Positions 54,332-64,000 of a stretch of 64,000 nucleotides of DNA are shown here, in pieces; position 1 is the stretch's first letter, and each line of letters starts with the position of its first letter. The stretch spans positions 62,001 through 126,000 of the forward strand of contig CAJNAR010000173.1 in NCBI GenBank assembly GCA_905220665.1. Direction: 5' to 3'. Below the pieces are notes generated by a model, which had not been told where the DNA came from, made no database searches, and worked only from the letters and a program-made list of their open reading frames with translations. This DNA is from Albugo candida (Eukaryota; Oomycota; Peronosporomycetes; Albuginales; Albuginaceae). Position numbers and translations under genes: made by a program.

Positions 54332-55095
54332 TTTTCAAGTGTATCGCTAGAAGTATGGATCGCAAAGTTCTTTGATAATGAGGAATGTTCACACTGGTTG
54401 ATATATGGACTCTTATATTGTTTCAAAATCGAATCCTTTACCTCGTACTCAGTCGCAGATGTGCTAGACTGATGAGCACTTTCTATCTATCTCTGTAGCG
54501 CAGTCGTGGTGGGAAGGAGTTAAATTCGAGTGGGATTGCAGTACGTAGTCGGCCAAAAATACTTAGATATGGAGATAATTTCAGTAGAGAGAAAAATGTG
54601 ATCATTTGGCAAGCTTTATGACAAGCAATACACTGCCCAACACGTAGAATACATTCCCACATGGAACAGTACAAGGTAGTACCGTCATGGGTACGATCGA
54701 AGAACCGGAATTAATCACGTTTTGAAGCTGTAATTGCGGCTCGCGAGCTATTTAGATGACGCAATCGACCTTGAAGAAGTGGGAAGTATATGTTTTTAGA
54801 AGTGTGATATCAGATTCCACAAGTTCATTTACGTTATAATACCAAATTAGAAGGCAGCATGCGATCAGATGTTGATGGCGTGCGTTTGATGCGAACTCAA
54901 ACAGTAAATAGTACAAGGTAGGTACAAACGAACTTGATATTAATTGGAGCACACTCTACCGCTCAACCATCGCAATCCAAAGCGGATAGTTTAATCAACT
55001 GCTCCAGTAGTGACTGGACGTTTCCATGTCACTTTTATGTTCGATCATTCTTTTAGCATAAATTACTTTTTGCGAATATCTATCCGATGGCTGCA
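54332..55095. other. Intergenic
   Basis: 764 bp with only short incidental ORFs. It holds the HSF promoter. Confidence 0.5.
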
Positions 55096-55932
55096 TCAAA
55101 TAGCTATTTCTTCATCATCTTCTGAGCTTCTCATAAATACGGCACTCACGGTATTCTTTTCGGTCAAATCACAAAAATTAGCGTCAATAGAAGGAACCGC
55201 TGCGAACTGCTTCATTGTCGACTTGGTTTTTCTGACGCTATCATCTATCTGCTGCTCCGACTCGATGGTCATGACTGGAGCTGGAGACAGAGCTACTATT
55301 GGAGAAAATTTCTGAATTGAAATGAGTTTCTCATTCATAGGGTACCCGCATACACTGTTTGTTCCAAATCGTTGACCACATGATTGTTGATCAAAATCTC
55401 CCATCGCATCATACTTGTCTCCAGATGGTCCTAAATACCCTTGTGGTGTGTTCTTCTCAGCTGTTCCATGTAAAAAGTTGGAAATCATAGTGGTAGCGCT
55501 TGTGACTTCATTCGAGTGATTTGACGAATGGAATACAGGGAGTTCGGGCATCTGAGGTGTTGTACCATTTTGCAACATCGCTATGTGCTGTCCCGAATAT
55601 GCTTGTTTTGCTTGACTGCGCTGTCTCTTTTTGCGCCATCGCATAGCACCAATTAACAAAATTACGAAAAGGATACCGACTGCAATGGATGTGACAGAAA
55701 TCAAGCTGACTCCGCCACCGACGGATCGATGGCGAGCTGGAAAATCATTGAATTCTTCGTCCAAAAAGTCGGATTCTTGTCTTTCTTCCGAATAACTTTC
55801 TTCAGGAAAAGCATCTGAGGCAGAATCCAATTTCCGGAATAAGAGAAACTCATCGCCCAGTGTGTATACTCTTAAAGTGAGCATCGAAGTCGATAATTGA
55901 AACAAAGACAAAAGCGTGCGCAAACACGTCAT
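55096..55932 (-). CDS. Single-pass membrane protein with signal peptide, function unknown
   Basis: 278 aa, single exon. An N-terminal signal peptide (MTCLRTLLSLFQLSTSML) is followed by a short acidic lumenal segment (about residues 30-70) that contains R-K-L-D and, 15 residues on, 'EESYSEER'. A transmembrane helix, 'VSLISVTSIAVGILFVILLI', follows at about residues 75-95, with positive charges after it (RWRKKRQRSQAK) giving a type I topology. The cytosolic tail of about 180 residues is polar and Ser/Thr-rich. No family is recognised. Confidence 0.55.
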   Translation of the reverse strand: MTCLRTLLSLFQLSTSMLTLRVYTLGDEFLLFRKLDSASDAFPEESYSEERQESDFLDEEFNDFPARHRSVGGGVSLISVTSIAVGILFVILLIGAMRWRKKRQRSQAKQAYSGQHIAMLQNGTTPQMPELPVFHSSNHSNEVTSATTMISNFLHGTAEKNTPQGYLGPSGDKYDAMGDFDQQSCGQRFGTNSVCGYPMNEKLISIQKFSPIVALSPAPVMTIESEQQIDDSVRKTKSTMKQFAAVPSIDANFCDLTEKNTVSAVFMRSSEDDEEIAI

Positions 55933-56248
55933 TTTCCTGTTATCTTGTCAGATGTGCTACTAAGGAATTGTCAATGATCTCTTATTGGTCGACTTAATGC
56001 TATTCTTCCTTCCGCTTGACTGATATGAAATATTGCATTGACGTCATTCTGACTCATTCATTAGCCACAGCAAGAAACCCCCAATAATGCAACAATTGGA
56101 TGAGATACGTGGTGATCGCTGTCTCTATTGGACGATAGAAAATATAATCGCACTCATTGGATATAAATAGCTGCATGGGGCTTTAAACAGGGGTCAAAGA
56201 CCCTACCAGAATATGGTTCGCAGATTGGTTAGAAATACGTGATCGGGA
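55933..56248. promoter_or_regulatory. Divergent intergenic region (membrane protein / MOB4)
   Basis: 316 bp between opposite start codons. It holds both promoters; no specific motif is supported. Confidence 0.35.
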
Positions 56249-56872
56249 ATGAACGGCAAAAACCTCCCAGGAAGTCGGAACGAGGAATTCTTTGCGTGGG
56301 AGATCAGCAACCCACGATCCGAGGCCACATCGGAAAAAGGACTTGCGATACAACAGGCAATTCAGCGCTCCATTCGTGCGCGTCCTCGGGCATTGGAGGA
56401 GCTTTACAGCGTACCAGACGACTGCGACACTTATGTATGGCAATTTGAGCATCTACGACAAGCTATGCAGGAATTGAATGTCCTCGTCGCCCGTTTGGAT
56501 GGTGTTTGCACACGAGAAAGTTGCAAAATAATGAAAGCAACGGATGATTGGGTGTTTTTATGTGCAGCACATAAAGCTCCCCGCGAATGTTGTGCGTTCG
56601 AGTACATTCTGCACACAATGGATAATGTCAACACATTATTGACAAGCTCGCGGGTTTTCCCGTCAAGAATCGCGATTTCATCTAATGCGACTCAGTATTT
56701 CCAGTCGGTCGCACGCCGGCTGTATCGTATTTTCTCACACGCGTATTTTCATCATGCCGATATTTTCCAACAAGTCGAAGATGAAATGTTTCTCTGCCAT
56801 CGATTTGTCTACTTTGCGACCCAATTTTGTCTTATTCCAAAAAAGCTTCTCATCATTCCCGAAATGGGTTAA
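56249..56872 (+). CDS. MOB4/phocein-like protein (STRIPAK component)
   Basis: 207 aa, single exon. MOB domain: 'DDCDTYVWQFEHLRQAMQEL', then 'DWVFLCAAHKAPRECCAFEY', then 'RRLYRIFSHAYFHHADIF' and 'ETFLCHRF'-type block ('DEMFLCHRFVYF'). The Cys and His residues (C-x(n)-C ... H-x(4)-H) form the MOB zinc site. The 'DCDTYVWQ' start and 'APRECCAFEY' favour the phocein (MOB4) branch, which bridges MST kinases and striatin in STRIPAK. The length is close to the family's (about 220 aa). Confidence 0.88.
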   Translation: MNGKNLPGSRNEEFFAWEISNPRSEATSEKGLAIQQAIQRSIRARPRALEELYSVPDDCDTYVWQFEHLRQAMQELNVLVARLDGVCTRESCKIMKATDDWVFLCAAHKAPRECCAFEYILHTMDNVNTLLTSSRVFPSRIAISSNATQYFQSVARRLYRIFSHAYFHHADIFQQVEDEMFLCHRFVYFATQFCLIPKKLLIIPEMG

Positions 56873-57114
56873 GTCCGTCGCGGTGGACAATTCAAGGCTA
56901 AAGATATGTTTGAATGACAATGAAGTACCAGTGATACGAAGATGTATGGTTGCAATTCAAAATGCAATCAGCATCCAAAAGAGGAAAATTTTAAGTGTTA
57001 AGTAGAGATTTATTGAGAAGAAAACGACAAAAGTCATCGGATCTGTACGAAATCGATACTATTCTCATTACTTATCCATATCATCCATAAAGGTGGTCAA
57101 GTCACTTCACGAGT

Positions 57115-58584
57115 CTAAACTGTTTGTTGGCTAAAATGTTTGCTTAGGGAAGACTCGCATTTCGGTAATGCCTTAGGGTACTCATTCTCAAATGCTGCCT
57201 CAGTTTCAACTTCATCACTATCATACGTGCGTTGTGGTGTCATAACACGAAACACAAACGACTGTGCAACAATGTCGTGCTGGCGTGGACTGCTGAGACT
57301 GATTGGCATTGCGACGGAGTACTTGATCCGGTTTCCAAATTTTTCATGCTTCGATATGAGATAGATACCTGATATTACTAGCAGTAACGCTGAAGGGAAC
57401 ATTGTCCATTGCGTGCTGTTAAAGTTATGTGCTTGCTGGAAAAACACCACACCGCTGATATTTGACATGGTGATCCAGAACGCCTGGAAGACTGGGTAGG
57501 AAGACATCGTATCACCCGTCATTGTCGCCAAATTCAGTGTGTGCGTCTGCGTAACCAACGTCGACGCCATTCCTCCAATCAGCATATAAGTACCGAGATA
57601 ATGAAACTGATTATCGCCTTTAAGCGTGCAAAATATCATTTCTGCCACACATTTCGCCAGTAGAACAGATTGTGCGCCAATAGTTCCCGAAATAGCTGCC
57701 CAATAAAGCGGTAGTTTTGGGTCGATGACCAGAATCTGTTTTCTCACTTGACTTTCAATCGAGTCTTTGAATATTCCATCACTCGTATTACAATGAATGT
57801 CATCCAAATCGTCTTTTCCTGCCATTCGATGCGATCTTGAAGAGGTATCGAGCGAGATTGGACGCACCGGAGAAGGAAATGGTGATGTCAATGAATCACA
57901 CTTCTTTGCTCCTTTCAAGCTGTTAACTACAATTTGCATCCGCGTACGCGTGTCTTTGCATTCATTCGTCCCCAATTGTCCATCACTTTTCATTGACATT
58001 GCTCTGGGTGACGAAACAGCCTCTTCTATTGCTTGCAGCCCATGATCCTGTGTTGCCTGATCCTGCTGATTTTTATTGCTGAAAGCCCTCAAGGCAGGTG
58101 CTAGTGAACGACGAGCTCGCATGTATAAAGTCATCACAAAGGAGGTCGTTAAGAAGCAATACAATATAAACGGTGCTGCTTGCATAAGCTGATAGATTTG
58201 TTCCATAGTAAAATGTCCTTCCTCCTCACTCGCAGCTGCAAGCACGACGACACCTAACGTAACCATGGTGACTCCGATCACATCGGTAATATATAGATTC
58301 TGTTTGAGCCAGAAACGAGACATAAGACAGTTGCCTAAGATTGTTGCACCTCCTCCGAGAGAGGCAACCAAAGTCTGTGGAGCAAAACCGAGTGCCAGAA
58401 AATCGCCCAATGAGGCTCCTACCACACAAAACATGCCCAACCACCACAGAGGCCGTAGATGGTACGGACGAGGTTTGGATCGTAATTCCTCCTTATTATG
58501 AGAGAGTTTCTGCACATTGACTCCAAATATGGATAAGGTTGAAGCAATTATAGCAATTGCACCGCCAATGACATCACTTTTCAT
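57115..58584 (-). CDS. NIPA-family magnesium transporter
   Basis: Intronless, 489 aa from ATG 58584 (MKSDVIGGAIAI). NIPA proteins are polytopic Mg2+ transporters of the plasma membrane and endosomes. The first half shows the EamA/NIPA helices 'AIAIIASTLSIFGVNVQKL', 'WWLGMFCVVGASLGDFLALG', 'PQTLVASLGGGATILGNCL' and 'VIGVTMVTLGVVVLAAAS', followed by a TM helix at 'FILYCFLTTSFVMTLYM'. A hydrophilic loop of about 150 residues lies between the two halves, and helices return at 'LYWAAISGTIGAQSVLLAK' and onward. The loop is longer than in animal NIPA proteins. Two 17-bp repeats with TTTCGCGC lie about 210 bp upstream. Confidence 0.85.
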   Translation of the reverse strand: MKSDVIGGAIAIIASTLSIFGVNVQKLSHNKEELRSKPRPYHLRPLWWLGMFCVVGASLGDFLALGFAPQTLVASLGGGATILGNCLMSRFWLKQNLYITDVIGVTMVTLGVVVLAAASEEEGHFTMEQIYQLMQAAPFILYCFLTTSFVMTLYMRARRSLAPALRAFSNKNQQDQATQDHGLQAIEEAVSSPRAMSMKSDGQLGTNECKDTRTRMQIVVNSLKGAKKCDSLTSPFPSPVRPISLDTSSRSHRMAGKDDLDDIHCNTSDGIFKDSIESQVRKQILVIDPKLPLYWAAISGTIGAQSVLLAKCVAEMIFCTLKGDNQFHYLGTYMLIGGMASTLVTQTHTLNLATMTGDTMSSYPVFQAFWITMSNISGVVFFQQAHNFNSTQWTMFPSALLLVISGIYLISKHEKFGNRIKYSVAMPISLSSPRQHDIVAQSFVFRVMTPQRTYDSDEVETEAAFENEYPKALPKCESSLSKHFSQQTV

Positions 58585-58795
58585 TTTGATTCTGCCACAA
58601 TCGCTGAAAAGTTCTTGCTTGGGCACAATCTTGAAATAAGTTTAGGGACAACTTGCGAAAAGTGGTAGATGAGTAAAGGGGTAGGGTACGACATGTGGAA
58701 AGGGAGGAGCTGTCAGTGGTTGTTGAGTCATTAAACCATCTGGAACCTTTCCCTGACACATTTTGACCAATTGGTTCAGCCGAAAGGGGTGTCAT

Positions 58796-58857
58796 TTTTC
58801 GCGCTTTTGTCTGAAATGTGTATGCAGAAAAAGGAAATTATTTTCGCGCTTTTGTCT
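58796..58857. repeat. Two 17-bp direct repeats, E2F-site-like, upstream of the NIPA gene
   Basis: ttttcgcgcttttgtct occurs at 58796-58812 and again, identical, at 58841-58857, 45 bp apart, about 210-275 bp before the NIPA start on the minus strand. The TTTCGCGC core resembles the E2F/DP consensus. Confidence 0.5.
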
Positions 58858-59264
58858 AAACGTTTCGATCGAATTTGTAACCGATTTGATTGATTTTTGT
58901 CGGAAAAAAGTGCATTTTTAAGAGAAAACTTGTGGGAAGTTAATTGTGATGTCGCAAGATACTTGAATGTATTGATAAGGTATTGCGTGTTGGTTGTACT
59001 TCAATAGCTCGAAATATGCGTTAGGCCACTTTTTGCTGCTTGGTAGTTTAGCAAGTACTGTCGACCTTCAGGTGTAACAAGTATTGGCGCTTGGATTGAT
59101 TGTTGGACTAAAACAGTACACGCATTCTTGCATGTTACCGTAAGCATGATGCTGCTGAGTGAATTGGAGGCAAACATGATTTGAACCTCAAATGTTATAG
59201 GGAAATGCGTGCGTACAGAAGATTTTAACAATTTTAACATTATCATCACTTGCACCAGTGACAA
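58858..59264. other. Intergenic; ambiguous coding fragments on minus strand
   Basis: Minus strand 59264-59001 is open for 87 codons without a usable ATG. Directly before it (59274-59230) another frame reads 'KELIVTGASDDNVKI', which resembles one WD40 blade. Neither could be built into a gene. Confidence 0.3.
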
Positions 59265-60233
59265 TCAATTCTTTATCACGTCTTTTTTACGGAGAGTTTG
59301 TACCAAGTAGTAAAAAGAGTCTTTCTTTCGGGCGATATGTGCCGGCTCTTTGGCTACATTACGCGTTGAAGTTGACCCTATTGTTGATTCTAACTGTATA
59401 TCGTCTGAAATTCGCACTGGGTCGGATTGCAATATGTCTTTAAATACCTGCGTAAATTCTTGCCTTTGGATTCCCAAAACTCGGCTTTGATTATTCTCAA
59501 TATTGAAGCTGAAAATTCCCACGCAGAAAAAAATAAGACTAACCAATCCGATCTGACTGCAAGTAAACAAGTGAATAGTATAAGCCATGCGTGGGAAAAA
59601 ACTTACTGAAAAGTGGACGAGATTGGTACAAATTTGGAATATGGTTGCAAGGTCCTTCCAAGGAAAGCACACAAAAGTCCAGTAGAAACACTTCCAATAA
59701 TTTGGTAGACGAATCGCGAAGCCGTCAAAATACGAGTGATAGGAATATACAACAACAAAATCGCTGCGCAAATTCGATAAGGTAGATTGGAAGCATTTGT
59801 GATGATCGGCAGTAAAACAATCACCGACAAGTGCGTGTCAATACAAGGAAATCCGAATGTATCCGGATCTGTCCGCTTTGTATCGCAAAGAGGAGCTACA
59901 AAATCAAGGGGACGACGGCAAGATAGCATATATTGTGCCGATAGAGCTACGATTGCATTTATCACAGCGGTCCAAAGATAAGGAAATCCTGATGCTGCTG
60001 CCGACAGAGAAAATACGATCCTAAACACAGTATATCGAATCCTATCACTCTCATTTTGGATCAGACAGTAATTCGACTAACCATAGCGCGATTGAAATAT
60101 CCTTGAGCCGAGAACGAGATGTTGTCGCACATATAACGCGACGCAATAAAGTATGTTTGACTAGTAATCCATTCAAGTATTGCACAATGTTGAGATCTGC
60201 TAGTAGGAGTGCGTGAAGATCTTGACGACCCAT
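59265..60233 (-). CDS. PAP2-like polytopic membrane protein, diverged active site
   Basis: Exons 60233-60082, 60020-59607 and 59556-59265 give 285 aa in phase from ATG 60233. Hydrophobic segments are 'AAASGFPYLWTAVINAIVAL', 'HLSVIVLLPIITNA', 'ICAAILLLYIPITRILT' and 'IGLVSLIFFCVGIFSF'. 'RRPLDFVAP' and 'DTFGFPCIDTHLSV' recall PAP2 phosphatase signatures, but the Ser-Gly-His of the second motif is replaced, so catalytic activity is doubtful. 'TASRFVYQIIGSVSTGLL' fits the third motif only loosely. The assignment is tentative; it may be a lipid-interacting relative. Confidence 0.55.
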
Positions 60234-60864
60234 CGCTGAATACTAAACATAACGGTAAGAAATGTTATATTGAGCGCTTTCTGCGCTTAACCACAATTCG
60301 ATCGTTTTGCAAACGCTACCACTCCATTAACTATTTATATTATAGATCGAATTATCACAACCATCGGTAACTTTGGTTCCCGGTCGACTGACTATTCCTA
60401 TTGACAACGGCTTCACGTTTCGATGTATCAACAAACAGAAAAGCAAAGGACACGTCAAACCATTACAATCTTTGAGTGAAATTGACAGGTTGACACAGAA
60501 TTCGGCTGTCTAATGGTAAACTGAGGATCCAGTGCTTCAGTCAGCATATGACACGTGTTCATTGCCAGTTGTTTGCATGCGATTCGAACATGCAATGTAT
60601 AGCTCGTTTATACGTTTCTCCCGGACGAATGACAAATCCGCTTTCAGATAGAACCACTGTGAATCTTGATATGCTGAATTACAGCATAGGGCACTTGTTG
60701 ATCATTACTTGCGGACAAAAGTATTGCACGTACAGCACGTATTGGGTATAACTTTCAGTCAGTCAGAGCGACTCTACCATACAGTCTCTTACGCAGCCAT
60801 TCAGAACAAGTAATTTTACCTAGACCGACAGCATGTCTTCAGGAAGAGAAAGATCTCCGCCGTA
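60234..60864. other. Intergenic
   Basis: No supported gene. A 67-codon ORF at 60548-60751 has no recognisable features. Confidence 0.45.
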
Positions 60865-61102
60865 ATGAATCGATTTGCGTCCGGAGTGCTGCTGCATGCT
60901 TTTTCATTAGTTATTCGACTTTGTGGCCTCAATGCAATCTCATCTGGTAATTGCTCTTTTTCTCACTATTTTGTTTTGCAGCATAGCTGTACTGGAAACT
61001 GCATCAGCACGCCTTGGATATGGTGTCATCAGACGTGACGGTATCCCAAATGGTCCAAAACTTCCTCCTGCCACCAATCATTATAAAAGACCAGAAGGGT
61101 AA
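60865..61102 (+). CDS. Small putative secreted protein (65 aa)
   Basis: Exons 60865-60946 and 60987-61102 (40-nt intron GTAATT...GCATAG) give 65 aa in phase. Residues 1-24 look like a signal peptide (MNRFASGVLLHAFSLVIRLC). The mature part of about 40 residues is 'LETASARLGYGVIRRDG' followed by a Pro/Asn-rich tail 'PNGPKLPPATNHYKRPEG'. The intron separates signal from mature part, as in many secreted proteins. An unspliced reading would also be open for 57 codons, with a Cys-rich end. I recognise no family. It sits close to retrotransposon debris. Confidence 0.4.
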
Positions 61103-61125
61103 CGCCGAGGGGGTGAGCGAGCGGT

Positions 61126-61165
61126 GAAGCCTGCATCGAAGTCTGCATCGAAGCCTGCATCGAAG
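61126..61165. repeat. 12-bp tandem repeat, 3.3 copies
   Basis: Units gaagcctgcatc, gaagtctgcatc, gaagcctgcatc, gaag at 61126-61165, just downstream of the small secreted ORF. Confidence 0.8.
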
Positions 61166-61649
61166 AAAGAAAAGCCACAGTAGCTGTCATAATGAACATG
61201 TTCTTAACATGTTCCCAACGGATAGTCGTGTACGTCATCATCCGAATTACATGTCCTACACATTGCGTAAGTACACGTGTTCCCATAACGTCATATACTG
61301 GCTTGTGGGAGGAATCGTGCGAAGGGAAAGGCTTAGAGGTAGGGTAGCGAACTAAGGACCTTTCCAAACAATAAATCCCTTCTTATTTGTCACGAACTCC
61401 ACGTCAAGTGGTAGCACTTGTTGGTCTTCTTTCATCTCTTGTCAGTTCTTGCGGTCATGGTTCGGACTCGATATCTCACCCACACTTTTAGCCAATTGAT
61501 TCGTTCTTTTGGGTAGTACCTTGGGGGAATAAAGGAGATTAACATCCGGTCAGACGCTACTGACGTAGGAGAGGGAGAGAGGACTTGTATCAAAAAGTAA
61601 ACAAGGGACAGATTCGATTGGGCGAAAAAAAAAGAGTACAACCGAGATT

Positions 61650-64000
61650 ATGGTACCGTCGTCGAATGCACAGTTGATTCAACAAATGGTGGCGATGATG
61701 GCAAGACAGCAAGAAATGCTGGAACAAAGGCATGTACAGCGCGTGACACTAGAGCTAAAGACGGATGGTGTGAGGTTACCAACATACAGTGGTCGTGTTA
61801 AAGAATCCGCACAACTGTACTTCGAACAAGTAGACCAGTATTTTTGCGCCAAAGGATTAGCTTGGAAGTCGGAGGTATGGGCTACGCAAACTGGGGAGTA
61901 CCTTGAGAGGAGCAGCTGCACAGTGGTTTGCAATTAATAAAAACACCATCGCTACGGTTGATGAGTTTTTTATCGAGCTGGATCGGGAATTTGTGCCAGC
62001 GGATTTACAACAACGCTTGCGAGACCAGTTCGACGATTTCCAGCTGAGCGATTGTCGAGATATATCGGACTACATTGCACGTCATCGGCACATCATCGTT
62101 CAAATACGCAACATGAATGAGATTGATCGGGTTATTTACTTCTAGCGCGGCTTACAAACTCGGACAAGAGAAGAGGTAAAATACAGACTTTGTGAAACAC
62201 TGAATGAATCAATCAACGTGTCGTTGGATTATGATCGTTCACATCAAAGGGTTCAAAGGCTTGATGGAAGGTATCATCAAGCGTCAAGAAGACATGGTTG
62301 GCGTAATGGGCATTAGGGAGCAGAAATTGAATCCGCAAGAAACTTTGCGGGTAATGAGTACCAACGGTGATATAATGAGCCTGAATAAATGGAGATTGAT
62401 CATGTGAAAGACATTAGCGAGGAAGAATGCAGACGAAGACGACTGTGGTTTAATTGTAAGAAGCCAGGACATTCATGGAGTTAATGCGGTAATACCGTGA
62501 AAGAAAAGAAACGACGTGGAAGGGCACGTCCGGTCGATCACGTGAAGGAAAACAAACGAAGCGACGAGGATACGATATTATTTGATCGTATAAAAACGTG
62601 CAACGTCGAAACCGTGGATTATAAAGATGCCAGTGCACTAATCAGAAGACCGCCCATATCAATCAGAAAACGGTCAAGGTTCTTGTAGATGGAGAATCAA
62701 GCGTTAATCTTTTCGACCCGGAATCGCAACGAAAACCTTGGGTATGCGTCATATATACCAAAATTCGATATAAAAACAAAACTGGAAACGTTCGATGGTA
62801 GCAGTCAGAATGAAGATGTGAGAAGGTACAAGCCGACATTATTATGGAATGGCGAACCTTCAAAGACCAGATTTTTATAGAACTGACAAAAATGGGACAA
62901 AAGCACGATGTGATTCTATGCAAACCATAGCATTACGAATTCCAGCCCATCATAGACTGAAGAACAATAAAATTACTTTTATGGTGCTTCCAAGGCAAAG
63001 TTATGCGACAGTATCAAGAAACCCCACCATACTATTGGATTTCTCGGAAGCTCCAAAGACTTTTGTCAAACATATGCAGGATGGAGCATTTTCTGCAGTA
63101 TACCTGATCAAGATATGTTCTTTGAACATCAAATCAGCGCCGTCATTCATACAACCAGTGCTGAGAGAAGTTTCTGATGTGTTTCCGTAAATTTCCAGAC
63201 AAACTACCACCAGAAAGATTGGTGAATTTTTACGGTCATCGATTTAGCTCAAGGATACCATCAAATGCTAGTCGCAAACAGCTCAAAGCAATACACAGCT
63301 TTCCGAACGCACAAAGAAACATATCACTACTTTGTTGCACCAATGGGTTTAGCAGGAATGCCAGGTATCTGGTCACGACTAATACGATCTTTATCGACAA
63401 ATTCACTTTTGTTGTCGTGTATTTGGACGGCATTTGCATCTTTTCAAGGACCAAGCCACACATGTAGAGCACCTTCGAGTAGTCTGTGGAGTTTATGATA
63501 CTAACACCTATACGCACATCGTGAGAAGTGCTCGTTTGGTCTACCCGGAATTGACTTTCTCGGCCACACTGTATCTGGTCAAGGACTATAGGTTGATAAG
63601 AAGAAGACTTTCGCGATTGCACAAATGGCGGCGCCACGAGGTTACTATCGCCGTTTTATATGTAATTTTGCAACGCATGCACTACCTCTCAGTCGGCTTA
63701 CGAAACAGGTTAGTTCATGGCATTGGGGTCCTGACCAGGAGCAAGCGTTTCTCTGTGTAAAGTTGACACGCAACAAACACCTGCATTGAAGTTGCCAGAC
63801 TTTTCTGCCAAGTTCTTAGCCACCATTGATACTTCAGGATATTGCGTCGGTGCAGTATTATCGCAAGTATTTGGTGTCGCCGATCATCCGATTGTGTTCT
63901 ATTAAAAAGTTGGGGCCAGCATGAAATCCATTGGCCACCACATGAAAAAGGGTTATTGGCAATAAAGATGGCACTAGAGAAATGGCGGCACTATCTTCAT
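61650..64000 (+). mobile_element. Degenerate Ty3/gypsy retrotransposon, truncated at the window edge
   Basis: Gag and pol remnants in several broken frames. 61650-61937 begins a gag protein and 61903-62145 continues in another frame ('LRGAAAQWF', 'FVPADLQQRLRDQF', the usual retrotransposon gag block). A CCHC-like knuckle 'WFNCKKPGHSW' with a lost Cys lies near 62450. A protease-like 'VLVDGESSVNLF' lies near 62680. The RT part from about 63220 shows 'AQGYHQM', 'YHYFVAPMGLAG' and 'VVVYLDGICIF'; the last is the active-site box with D-D changed to D-G. The RNase H start (D-T-S-G-Y-x-V-G-A-V-L) follows near 63825, and the element runs out at 64000. I could not find LTRs. Confidence 0.8.

Noticed and set aside
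61100..61650. 5' LTR of the Ty3/gypsy element
   Set aside because: No TG...CA bounded repeat or clear tRNA primer-binding site could be identified, and the 3' LTR lies outside the window.
1..64000. tRNA, rRNA, snoRNA genes and CRISPR arrays
   Set aside because: I looked for B-box-like GGTTCGA motifs with a matching A-box and for regularly spaced repeats, and found none that folds or aligns convincingly by eye.

Overview
The window looks like nuclear DNA of an oomycete (water mould). The evidence is densely packed eukaryotic genes with very short GT-AG introns (mostly 38-60 nt), a START-FYVE protein, oomycete-type LINE, Mutator-like (MULE) and Ty3/gypsy remnants, and one Inr-like promoter start. 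A white rust such as Albugo fits the compactness and modest GC, but that is inference. No function here depends on the exact species.

Left part (1-17.4 kb): gene-poor and transposon-rich. It opens with a decayed LINE. Broken coding remnants of unknown origin follow at 5.3-7.0 kb. The main feature is a triple-nested MULE locus at 9911-15294. An outer element (A) has its right terminal repeat split by two further elements: an almost intact MULE (B), flanked by a perfect 9-bp target duplication, and a small non-autonomous relative (C). I see no convincing host gene in this part.

Middle and right part (17.4-60.2 kb): gene-dense, on both strands, with genes often 20-350 bp apart. In order: gamma-SNAP; a DI-x-G repeat protein; UDP-glucuronate 4-epimerase; a SUN-domain membrane protein; a membrane-anchored PH protein followed by (possibly spliced to) a Ser/Thr kinase; a REX1-B-like protein; dUTPase; PEX6; monoacylglycerol lipase; a VPS9-RCC1 protein; cytosolic glutamyl-tRNA synthetase; UTP11; START-FYVE; SAE1; a secreted purple-acid-phosphatase-like enzyme; a PH protein; SFT2; PUS1; a heat-shock factor; a single-pass membrane protein; MOB4; a NIPA-type Mg2+ transporter; and a PAP2-like membrane protein. 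I worked out exon boundaries by hand so that reading phase is kept. They are predictions without transcript support.

Right edge (60.2-64 kb): a tiny putative secreted protein gene, a 12-bp tandem repeat, and a degenerate Ty3/gypsy element running off the end. The housekeeping genes share themes (membrane traffic: gamma-SNAP, SFT2, VPS9-RCC1, FYVE; peroxisome/lipid: PEX6, lipase; SUMO; translation/RNA: GluRS, PUS1, UTP11) but do not form an operon or a single pathway. I did not find a clear new multi-gene system. The best leads are the nested MULEs, the VPS9-RCC1 architecture, the possible PH-kinase fusion with its duplicated KIGGH motif, and the DI-x-G repeat protein.
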